Shown here: positions 1 through 7,007 of the stretch, one piece after another
How the letters are laid out: every line of letters starts with the position of its first letter
How positions within the stretch are numbered: the stretch's first letter is position 1
Assembly (NCBI GenBank): GCA_945787585.1
Contig: CALZIG010000045.1
Span: 1 to 13,578, forward strand
Origin: an uncultured Gammaproteobacteria bacterium
GTDB taxonomy: Bacteria > Pseudomonadota > Gammaproteobacteria > SZUA-140
Direction of reading: 5' to 3'
Length of the DNA: 13,578 bases
Made by a program: the position numbers and the translations under genes
Notes under the pieces: model-generated
The model's database searches: none
What the model saw: only the letters and a program-made list of their open reading frames with translations
Told to the model about the DNA's origin: nothing

Positions 1-583
1 GGTCGCTACGCCCCTTTTTGACGACTTCGGCCGCTTTATCCTGCGCCATCTTTTCATGCAGCAACTGCCCGCCCGCCTTTTTCCACTCCATCAAGCGCTT
101 CAATTCACCCCCATCCAGCCATACGCCATGTTGCTGGCAACGGTCGGCAATCACACCGCTACGCGCGCCGAAGTTCTTACGCTGCATAAAACCCTGGCAG
201 ACAGGGCATTTTACATAAAAGGCCTGATCACCATTGCCCTGCCCAACATCTCGCTGGTAGAGCTCCTTGTTGATCGCATTGAGACTTTTTCGATCGATCT
301 CGAAGACATTCGTCACTGACTGCGTCAGCAGCGCCTCCAGTTCACCGGGATCAAAAAAGAGCCCCATGCACTGGTCACAGCGCTCGATGAAAAATCGGCC
401 ATCACTTTTTAGATTAATCGTATGCAACGGAATATTACAGCGCGGGCAGGGGCGTTCAGCATCGGGCTTTACCACGGTGTACTTGTGAATGCCGTGCAGG
501 TCGACATCATTGCGCCGACCGCAATAGGTGCAGACATTACTCGGCGCAGGCAGCGGCGCAGAACAGCTAATACAACTGGCCAT
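1..583 (-). CDS. Multi-zinc-ribbon protein with zf-TFIIB-like modules (C-terminus cut by window edge)
   Basis: The 194 visible residues start at ATG 583 and remain open at the left edge. Three zinc-binding modules can be read. The first is an N-terminal ribbon with Cys4/Cys7 and Cys18/Cys21. The second has Cys46/Cys49 and Cys69/Cys72, followed by a GLFFDPGEL-type segment. The third has Cys126/Cys129, Cys149 and His152, followed by GVWLDGGEL. The last two match the zf-TFIIB pattern, in which a C-x2-C pair is followed about 20 residues later by a second pair and a W/F-[LF]-D-x-GEL tail. No membrane segment is seen in the visible part, and the end turns charged and Lys-rich. The gene starts 11 bases after the SPFH gene stops, so the two are almost certainly cotranscribed. 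Proteins of this kind have no well-established biochemical role; a binding or scaffold role beside the SPFH protein is inference. Confidence 0.8.
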   Translation of the reverse strand, partial: MASCISCSAPLPAPSNVCTYCGRRNDVDLHGIHKYTVVKPDAERPCPRCNIPLHTINLKSDGRFFIERCDQCMGLFFDPGELEALLTQSVTNVFEIDRKSLNAINKELYQRDVGQGNGDQAFYVKCPVCQGFMQRKNFGARSGVIADRCQQHGVWLDGGELKRLMEWKKAGGQLLHEKMAQDKAAEVVKKGRSD

Positions 584-594
584 CGTCAGCGCGC

Positions 595-1644
595 CTAAAA
601 ACGACTCATGATCTCTTGTTTCTTTTGATCATAGTCATCCTGCGTAATCAGTGACGCATCGAGCAGCTGCTTGAGCTGAGACAGCTTGGCCATTGGGTCA
701 TCGTCATTCTGTGATGCCACCGGGCTAGTCTGTGGTTCAGCCAAGCTATTTTGTTTCGGCACCAGTGAATCGCCCATCTCATTCGCCATCATCTGACCAA
801 ACCCCATCCCCGCGCCGATGCCCATGCCAATCCCGGCACCACCCCCTTCATTGCGCGCCGCTTCACGCATCGCCTCCAGTTTTTGCAGGCTGGCGTAGTC
901 CATCCCCACCGCAGTGGCGGCGTGTTGCTCTGCGGTAATGTCGGCAATGCGATTGATGCGATCCATCGTCTCGTCATCGAAGTTAGTCCCTTCAATGCGT
1001 AGATCCGTCAACTCAAAACCCAGACGGGTGAAATCATATTTCAGTTTTTCCTGCAGGCTCAATGCAAGCTCGTCACGGTTGGCATCAATATCGACATAGG
1101 TAAACTTTGACTGCGCGAGGTGATCCGTCAACGGCTGAATCACGCGCGCATTCATCACATCACGAAATTGACTCACGGTGAATTCACTATTACTGCCGAC
1201 GAAGTTGACAAAAAAGTGGCCCGGTTTTTTGATTCGAAAACTATAATTACCAAAGGCACGCAAACCAACCGGAAAGTGATATTTGGGATCTTCATACTTA
1301 ACCACCGCATTAGTGCCCCACTTCTGATCCAGCACCCGCGTGGTTTTGAAAAAATAGACCCCGACCTTGTGCTCACTCTCAAAGAACTGCATGAATTTTT
1401 TAATCGTGGTCCAGAAAGGAATGTTATCGGTTTCAAGGTTGACGATACCGCTCTTGACCATCATCGCTTTGGGCACCCCTTCGTAGACAAAGATGCACCC
1501 CTGCCCCGGACCAATGATCAACTGGGAAGCGTTCTTGATCTCGTCACCATTATCGCTCCACTGATAAAAGAGCTGGTCAGGATCGGTCTCCTGCCACTCG
1601 ATCACTGATCGCAACTGCCGCTTTAATCCGTCTATCAGACCCAT
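595..1644 (-). CDS. SPFH/Band-7 family protein with C-terminal SHOCT segment (YdjI/COG4260-like)
   Basis: This is a 349-residue protein. The N-terminal MGLIDGLKRQL...VIEW opening, a long SPFH-like beta-rich core (about residues 30-235), a Gly/Met-rich linker (about 267-285) and a C-terminal SHOCT segment (about 317-349, LKQLLDASLITQDDYDQKK) point to the stomatin/prohibitin-related YdjI group. SPFH proteins oligomerise at membranes, but no transmembrane helix is visible here, so this one is probably peripheral. The ATG at 1644 is preferred because GGGGG lies just upstream and because the family opening begins there. An in-frame ATG at 1656 would add four residues and has a poorer ribosome site. 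Many relatives in this group carry their own C-terminal zinc ribbon. Here that place is taken by SHOCT, and the zinc ribbons are encoded by the next gene. The specific function is unknown. Confidence 0.85.
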   Translation of the reverse strand: MGLIDGLKRQLRSVIEWQETDPDQLFYQWSDNGDEIKNASQLIIGPGQGCIFVYEGVPKAMMVKSGIVNLETDNIPFWTTIKKFMQFFESEHKVGVYFFKTTRVLDQKWGTNAVVKYEDPKYHFPVGLRAFGNYSFRIKKPGHFFVNFVGSNSEFTVSQFRDVMNARVIQPLTDHLAQSKFTYVDIDANRDELALSLQEKLKYDFTRLGFELTDLRIEGTNFDDETMDRINRIADITAEQHAATAVGMDYASLQKLEAMREAARNEGGGAGIGMGIGAGMGFGQMMANEMGDSLVPKQNSLAEPQTSPVASQNDDDPMAKLSQLKQLLDASLITQDDYDQKKQEIMSRF

Positions 1645-1656
1645 CGTCGCCCCCAT

Positions 1657-1861
1657 CCAGAAATTAATGTCACTGTTATGCGTTTGATCACCGATAAAAA
1701 TACGTTAGATACGGCTATCGAAGAATGATTAATATGTCGGGAATTCAGCAGATTCCTGAAGCCCAGTCGCTACCTATAGGTGACATGGATTTGCATATCA
1801 TCGACAGCTCGGACAACATAGATTTTAAAATCAAACGATTAGCACCTTTAAGGCATCAACC
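1657..1861. promoter_or_regulatory. Divergent intergenic region between the SPFH operon and gloC
   Basis: These 205 bases should hold the promoters of both divergent units, but I see no convincing -35/-10 pair on either strand. Two things stand out. One is a short inverted repeat, TTCAG-N7-CTGAA (1744-1760), which could be an operator or chance. The other is a 46-codon open frame on the plus strand (1725-1865), listed separately. Confidence 0.35.
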
Positions 1862-1865
1862 ATGA
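1725..1865 (+). CDS. Possible small ORF (46 codons) overlapping the gloC start by ATGA
   Basis: The frame opens at ATG 1725 (alternative ATG 1734) and closes at TGA 1863-1865, sharing ATGA with the gloC start codon at 1862. The peptide begins MINMSGIQQIPEAQSLP and ends RLAPLRHQP, with no signal sequence, no membrane segment and no family I recognise. An ATGA overlap is a classic arrangement for translational coupling, which is the main reason to list it. Against it, the ribosome site is weak (only GAAG directly before ATG), the frame is short enough to occur by chance, and gloC has a modest site of its own (AAGG, 1850-1853) inside this frame. Confidence 0.25.
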   Translation: MINMSGIQQIPEAQSLPIGDMDLHIIDSSDNIDFKIKRLAPLRHQP

Positions 1866-2500
1866 AATATCAGATTATCCCCGTCACCCCGTTTCAGCAG
1901 AACTGCTCACTCCTCTATTGCGAAGAGACGATGCGTGCAGCCGTGGTTGACCCCGGTGGGGAGATCGACCGCATTCTGGAAACGGCACAGCAGGCGGGCG
2001 TCGAAATCGAAAAAATCCTGCTGACACACGCACACCTCGACCACATCGGCGGTGTTGCCGAGCTCGTCAGCCGCCTACCACTCCCGATTGAAGGGCCACA
2101 CAAAGAAGATCTTTTCTGGATTGAGGCAATCCCACAGCAGTGCGAAATGTTTAACTTCCCGCCAGTGGAGAGTTTCACGCCGGATCGCTGGCTAAGCCAC
2201 GGTGATCAGGTCACCTTTGGCAACATCACATTAGAAGTGCTGCACTGCCCCGGCCATACGCCGGGCCATGTGGTCTTTTTTCACGTGGATGACGGCATTG
2301 CGATGGTTGGGGATGTGCTTTTTCAGGGTTCGATTGGCCGCTCAGATTTCCCGCGCGGAGACCACGACACCCTGATTCGCTCTATCAAGGAGCGCCTGCT
2401 GCCACTCGGCGATCACGTACGTTTTATTCCGGGCCATGGGCCGATGTCGACCTTTGGTGAAGAGCGCCTCAACAATCCCTTTATTAACAATAACCAGTAA
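1862..2500 (+). CDS. gloC: Metallo-beta-lactamase fold hydroxyacylglutathione hydrolase-like protein (YcbL/GloC type)
   Basis: This is a 212-residue single-domain MBL-fold hydrolase that resembles E. coli YcbL (GloC) almost end to end, from the MKYQIIPVTPFQQNCSL opening to the GERLNNPFI close. The metal ligands are visible: THAHLDH (residues 55-61), His132 in HCPGHTPGH, Asp151 in VGDVLFQG, and His192 in IPGHGP. The segment GRSDFPRGDH (159-168) is typical of the YcbL group. These enzymes are short glyoxalase II relatives without the C-terminal substrate-binding domain of GloB. They hydrolyse S-D-lactoylglutathione in the cytoplasm, removing toxic methylglyoxal adducts. That substrate is inferred from the family and not shown here. 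The start is supported by the conserved N-terminus and by AAGG nine bases upstream. Confidence 0.9.
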   Translation: MKYQIIPVTPFQQNCSLLYCEETMRAAVVDPGGEIDRILETAQQAGVEIEKILLTHAHLDHIGGVAELVSRLPLPIEGPHKEDLFWIEAIPQQCEMFNFPPVESFTPDRWLSHGDQVTFGNITLEVLHCPGHTPGHVVFFHVDDGIAMVGDVLFQGSIGRSDFPRGDHDTLIRSIKERLLPLGDHVRFIPGHGPMSTFGEERLNNPFINNNQ

Positions 2501-2577
2501 ATACCGCATGTTTTAATAGACGAACTTTTCATCGCCGCGATCCACATAAAACTGATTTATTTACTGTCCAAATCCAT

Positions 2578-2583
2578 TACAAT
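2578..2583 (+). promoter_or_regulatory. Candidate -10 element (TACAAT) immediately before the YdcH-like gene
   Basis: TACAAT differs from TATAAT at one base. A start of transcription about seven bases downstream would fall on the A of the ATG at 2590. The -35 is poor: TTTATT at 2556-2561 with a 16-base spacer is the best I can see. No Shine-Dalgarno sequence lies between this box and the ATG. Confidence 0.35.
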
Positions 2584-2589
2584 TAAGCC

Positions 2590-2799
2590 ATGCAACAGAC
2601 CGACAAAAAAGCAGCTAATACACTTCGCCTCGAGACACTCCGTCTTGAACATCGCGATCTCGACGAAGTAATCAGGCAATTGACTGCCACCATCAAAGCC
2701 GACCAGTTGTTATTGAAGCGACTGAAAAAGCGCAAGCTTTGGCTGAAAGATATGATTGCCAAGATGGAAAGCGAACTCATCCCCAACCTCAACGCCTAA
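2590..2799 (+). CDS. Small YdcH/DUF465-like coiled-coil protein
   Basis: The protein has 69 residues, mostly one charged helical hairpin. The pattern LRLEHRDLDEVIRQL (about residues 17-31), then a short turn and LLLKRLKKRKLWLKDMIAKME (41-61), matches the YdcH/DUF465 family. In that family an H-x2-LD-x2-I motif is followed by a basic LKK-x-KL-x-LKD helix. Family members are small cytoplasmic proteins of unknown function that probably dimerise through the helices. The gene lies 89 bases after gloC and 28 bases before the GIY-YIG gene. There is no ribosome site before ATG 2590; see the candidate -10 element there. Confidence 0.8.
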   Translation: MQQTDKKAANTLRLETLRLEHRDLDEVIRQLTATIKADQLLLKRLKKRKLWLKDMIAKMESELIPNLNA

Positions 2800-2827
2800 G
2801 CCCTCACCGCTATCAGCTAACTCAAAT

Positions 2828-3082
2828 ATGGCCTGGTATGTTTATATCGTCGAGTGTCGTGATGGCTCCTACTACACCGGCATCACCACTGATGTTGAAC
2901 GGCGCATCAGCGAACATAATCACAGCCCGAAGGGGGCCAGCTACACCCGTTCACGTCGCCCCGTCACACTGCATTATCATGAAAGTGCCAACAACCGATC
3001 TGAAGCCACACAACGAGAGCTACAGATCAAAAAACTTTCCAGTAGTGTCAAACGCACCATGACTGCTGGCACAGTAGAATAA
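2828..3082 (+). CDS. GIY-YIG domain protein, UPF0213/YhbQ type
   Basis: This 84-residue protein is one compact GIY-YIG domain. The two signature strands appear as YVYIV (residues 4-8) and YYTGI (15-19), followed by the catalytic-type arginine in DVERR (Arg25), a conserved His30-Asn31, and the glutamate-bearing helix QRELQIKKL (Glu64). Length and motif spacing fit the UPF0213 (YhbQ) group of stand-alone GIY-YIG proteins. Members have been linked to nuclease activity or DNA repair, but the role is not settled. ATG 2828 is chosen because the domain begins at once (MAWYVYIVEC). The frame is open further upstream, but that stretch lies inside the preceding gene. The ribosome site is weak, so coupling to the YdcH-like gene is possible. 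It ends nine bases from the convergent SelO-like gene. Confidence 0.88.
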   Translation: MAWYVYIVECRDGSYYTGITTDVERRISEHNHSPKGASYTRSRRPVTLHYHESANNRSEATQRELQIKKLSSSVKRTMTAGTVE

Positions 3083-3091
3083 ATCGGGTAA

Positions 3092-4945
3092 CTAAATCCC
3101 CTCTCGACACTCGCGGATAATATTGAATAACTTTTGATACTCTTTTGGTGTTCGCGCCAGAGCATTTTGCTTTTTCGAGTTGGCACGCTTTTCCACCACT
3201 TCAGGAATCAACACCTGCTGCTCAACAAAATCAGCAAACATCTGATGCAGTTTCGTCTTACTCACACGCTTATCAAATTCCATCAACCGTTGTGCGACAT
3301 AGATAAGCGCATCGCCCGTCACGCGCGCATAGCGATTAATTACCGTAGAGCGAGCTACCATTTCATCCAGTAGCTCGTACTCATCTTGACCGGTAATCTT
3401 CACCATCCTTTCAACAATACGCCAGTAGGCCTTTTGAAAGGCATTCGCCTGACGTCGCCGATAAGCGGTAATGGCAACATCTTCTTCTTCCGCATAGTCA
3501 GAACGCATCACATCGATGAAATGTTCCGCCGCCATCCAGTCGCCGCCCGACTGAAACCACACTGGTAACTCACGCAGTATATCTCGCATACAAAATACGG
3601 CATCCCAGCTAATACCATCACCGACATCATAAAGACCACGTCGGGACTTAACGCGCTCAAAGGTTGAGAACAACCGACGAAACTCATCGACCAATTCAAC
3701 GCGTTTTTTACCTCGTAAAAACAGAGACACATGTGACTCATTGAAGCCCATTTTATACAGCAATAATTCGTTTCTGGTACGCGCAAAAACGTCAATAAAA
3801 CGCAGCACTGCGGGCGCATTAGAAAAGGTTTTAATCGGGCGTTTTTTACCAGCCATCAAATAGTCAGCGAGCTGCGCGAAGGTTTGCACAATATATTTCG
3901 CCTTATTTTTCTGCTCCGTAATGGTGGTCGACATACGCTCGGCATCATCATATCGATACGCATGATGAAAGAGTCCAAACTGGCGCAGCGAGCCATAATC
4001 GATCACCCCCCCATCAGCCAAAATATTATCGCCATCCCACTCCATCCAGCAAAAAATATAGTCTGACTCTAAACGTGCCGCCATGCGTCCAAACGCATCA
4101 GCAATGTGTTTCTGCATTGCGATATATCTATTTTTTCCTTTAATAACTGACCATTCGCCGTTATCAACCTGTCGCTGAATATAGTAGTCTACCGCCGACT
4201 TTAATCGATCATATTGACCTTGTTTCAAATGATGAAAAAAATGCGCGGGTCGCAATAAATTTTTTGCGGCGCGCACATTCACAGACGTGCCATCAGGATA
4301 GCCAATCAACAATAAAGTACGTTCTGTTGCAATGTTGCTGCGATGAAAAATATCACTCATCAACGCCGCGCCCACGCCATCAAGCAGCTCTCCCCGACCA
4401 CTGCCGTACGAGGCATTTTTATCACCACTCTTAAAATAGCGCCCTTCGTGAGCTGTCGCCGGGCTAAGCGCGGTCACCCCGGTGCCACAACTTGAAATAT
4501 CCCATGTTGTTCCGCGCCCGCTAAAACAACCATTCCAGATACTGCGGCCATCACCTGAAGTTAACCCAGATCGCCCAGGATGCTGCAACTGTAAGTAACG
4601 TGTCGCCATATATTTTTTTGCGCGGATATCAGATGGTGGCACAGTCACCCCCTGTTTAACTTCATACTCGTTGATCACCTCGATACTAAAGGTCTCGAGC
4701 AATTTTGCGCACAGGCCTTTATTTAACCGATGCCGATGATCAGCCGCGAGCAGGCCCATCTCTTTTGCTAATTCGAAGTTAAAGTAGAAAACCTCGCCGT
4801 TATGGCGCGTCTTAACCCGATACTCGACATAACCGTTAGGGACAGCAGACTTGAATGAGTGACCACCATCAACCTTATCAAACTGTTCGTACCGAATAGC
4901 GCTGGAAGCATGATTTTCAATACGTTTTCGATTGTTTTTACTCAT
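3092..4945 (-). CDS. Divergent SelO (YdiU/UPF0061) superfamily pseudokinase-fold protein
   Basis: The protein has 617 residues counted from ATG 4945. SelO enzymes have a kinase fold and transfer AMP from ATP to protein hydroxyl groups. The SelO blocks appear here in order. SGDGR (130-134) matches LGDGR. WDISSCGTG (148-156) matches the WDLxLKGAG block. YGSGRGELLDGVGAALMSD (180-198) matches the GDGRAVLRSSIREFLxSE block. NVR and LLRP (Arg225, Arg232) keep the seven-residue arginine spacing. DGDNILADGGVIDYG (304-318) matches the NTDNMSILGxTxDxG metal site, keeping Asp306, Asn307 and Asp316. The lysine of the LKGAG block is Cys153, and the glutamate of the IRE block is Ala193. The protein is longer than E. 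coli YdiU, with about 250 residues after the metal site, and it lacks the C-terminal Cys/Sec motif. GTG 4972 and ATG 4954 are alternative starts; none has a good ribosome site. The superfamily assignment is by eye. Confidence 0.7.
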   Translation of the reverse strand: MSKNNRKRIENHASSAIRYEQFDKVDGGHSFKSAVPNGYVEYRVKTRHNGEVFYFNFELAKEMGLLAADHRHRLNKGLCAKLLETFSIEVINEYEVKQGVTVPPSDIRAKKYMATRYLQLQHPGRSGLTSGDGRSIWNGCFSGRGTTWDISSCGTGVTALSPATAHEGRYFKSGDKNASYGSGRGELLDGVGAALMSDIFHRSNIATERTLLLIGYPDGTSVNVRAAKNLLRPAHFFHHLKQGQYDRLKSAVDYYIQRQVDNGEWSVIKGKNRYIAMQKHIADAFGRMAARLESDYIFCWMEWDGDNILADGGVIDYGSLRQFGLFHHAYRYDDAERMSTTITEQKNKAKYIVQTFAQLADYLMAGKKRPIKTFSNAPAVLRFIDVFARTRNELLLYKMGFNESHVSLFLRGKKRVELVDEFRRLFSTFERVKSRRGLYDVGDGISWDAVFCMRDILRELPVWFQSGGDWMAAEHFIDVMRSDYAEEEDVAITAYRRRQANAFQKAYWRIVERMVKITGQDEYELLDEMVARSTVINRYARVTGDALIYVAQRLMEFDKRVSKTKLHQMFADFVEQQVLIPEVVEKRANSKKQNALARTPKEYQKLFNIIRECREGI

Positions 4946-5073
4946 AACTAACATATCGGGTAGCGCAATCACTACTTTAGGAAATCAACCTATTACGTTG
5001 CTCCTAATTCTTCAGAAGTGACGCCTGCGGCCGCTAATTAAACAACGTAGTTAATCAAATTCTAAACGCCTGT
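4946..5073. promoter_or_regulatory. Divergent intergenic region with a spaced inverted repeat
   Basis: This gap separates the SelO-like gene from the divergent 135-residue gene. It contains TACGTTG (4994-5000) and its inverse CAACGTA (5043-5049), 42 bases apart. Between them lie a small CTTCAGAAG palindrome (5010-5018) and GCGGCCGC (5027-5034). A regulator binding both arms could control both genes, but this is only suggested by the layout. No clear sigma-70 pair stands out. Confidence 0.3.
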
Positions 5074-5481
5074 ATGCACACAAGAATCGAAAATGTCCCC
5101 AAGCTTAAAACTGTCCCCGCATCCATTGATGCACGACTTTACAACATTGCGCGGCTCGCCACGATCAGATTCGAAGCGCCTCTGCGTGTGCGCTTATCCG
5201 GACATAAGACTATCGACGTAATCCTTACTCAAAACTCCTGGGTTTGCATTGACCGTGCGATGTATGACTTACCGGCGCTTGCATGGACGCATACTAGCTC
5301 TGAAGCGCGGCAGACACTTCATACGCCTATTGAAAGTGAGCTCCATTATTATCATATCCATGCGAACATCTCTGCGTATAAAATACTGGAGAGTCTACAG
5401 GCCACTCTAGAAGAATTACTCGCTAGCACTAAATCAGATAGGCAAGGAACGGTGGTAAAACTACCTAACCGTAATCTTTGA
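5074..5481 (+). CDS. Hypothetical protein, 135 residues
   Basis: I do not recognise this family with confidence. The protein opens MHTRIENVPKLKTVPASID and has a beta-rich middle (about residues 28-65: LRVRLSGHKTIDVILTQNSWVCIDRA). A conserved-looking DLPALAWT segment (65-72) and an ESELHYYHIHA strand (87-97) follow, and the protein ends in an amphipathic helix (about 100-118, ILESLQATLEELL). It has no signal peptide, membrane segment or metal-site pattern, so it is probably a small soluble protein. The frame is complete, and its composition (a clean WVCID..DLPALAW core, an ordered C-terminal helix) looks like a real protein. The start at ATG 5074 lacks an evident ribosome site. It diverges from the SelO-like gene across about 100 bases, so shared regulation is possible. 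Confidence 0.65.
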   Translation: MHTRIENVPKLKTVPASIDARLYNIARLATIRFEAPLRVRLSGHKTIDVILTQNSWVCIDRAMYDLPALAWTHTSSEARQTLHTPIESELHYYHIHANISAYKILESLQATLEELLASTKSDRQGTVVKLPNRNL

Positions 5482-5582
5482 GTATCACGATCAACTACAC
5501 AGATCAGCATGCCCTTTTTTACAAGAAGAGCAAAATTTTCAATACTGAGATTAAGTTTCTGGGAAACAACAGGAAGGCAGGA
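5482..5582. other. Convergent intergenic spacer
   Basis: These 101 bases separate two convergent genes. I looked for an intrinsic terminator and found only a T6 run (5514-5519) without a convincing GC-rich stem before it. No other structure is visible. Confidence 0.4.
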
Positions 5583-5897
5583 TCAGCCTAGCAGGACGCG
5601 TTTACGGCCTCTGATCTTATTTTTACGCTCACGCAAAATACGAATCTTTTTCGCTTTCTCTTTTTCAAACAGAGTGGCAGCCTCATTCATACTAATCGCA
5701 CCACGTTCAACCTGCTCGCATAATCCACTTCGTAGTCGATGCAGGCTCTGCCAGGTAGAGAAGTACTTATACTTTGAAACAACGCGTTCCCACTGCTGAC
5801 GCCCCTGCTCTTCATTACAGTAATCATTGTTTTCAGCAATGGCTGTAAAAGAGCAAAAAGAGAATAAAACGGTCATGGTGATGGCTTTGATCTTCAT
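5583..5897 (-). CDS. Small exported hypothetical protein with two cysteines and a basic tail
   Basis: The 104-residue protein starts at ATG 5897. Residues 1-21 form a typical Sec signal peptide: MKIK, a hydrophobic stretch, then an A-I-A cleavage site before ENND. The mature part of about 83 residues has exactly two cysteines (Cys27 and Cys60), which could form one disulfide in the periplasm. A helical-looking pattern contains LHRLRSGLC (52-60), VERGAIS (63-69) and ATLFEKEKAKK (74-84). The last 25 residues are very rich in Lys and Arg. The frame is open upstream through other starts (GTG 5924, ATG 5921, ATG 5915), but only ATG 5897 places the signal peptide at the N-terminus. The family is not identified. 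The gene lies downstream of argB on the same strand but 147 bases away, so it probably has its own promoter. Confidence 0.65.
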   Translation of the reverse strand: MKIKAITMTVLFSFCSFTAIAENNDYCNEEQGRQQWERVVSKYKYFSTWQSLHRLRSGLCEQVERGAISMNEAATLFEKEKAKKIRILRERKNKIRGRKRVLLG

Positions 5898-6044
5898 ACT
5901 GGATATAGCGTCCATTCCCATCACATCTGAACAGGAAAAGCGCTAAATATCAGTTTTAGATAACAGTACCGTTAAGAAAAGTTGATAGCCATCTGTTTTT
6001 TAATCAATAAATAGCGACTGCTAATGCGATAAAATACGCGCCCA

Positions 6045-6953
<909 letters not shown>

Positions 6954-7007
6954 TCAGTAAAATTTTATTGTCTGTATAATCACACCCGCAGTCGACCCGC
7001 GGCATTA

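Noticed and set aside
1120..1608. Plus-strand open frame of 162 codons
   Set aside because: Fully antisense to the SPFH gene, no family features, no ribosome site; a shadow of the real coding frame.
5027..5034. GCGGCCGC eight-base palindrome
   Set aside because: A GC-only palindrome of this size can occur by chance; no second copy or larger repeat was seen around it.
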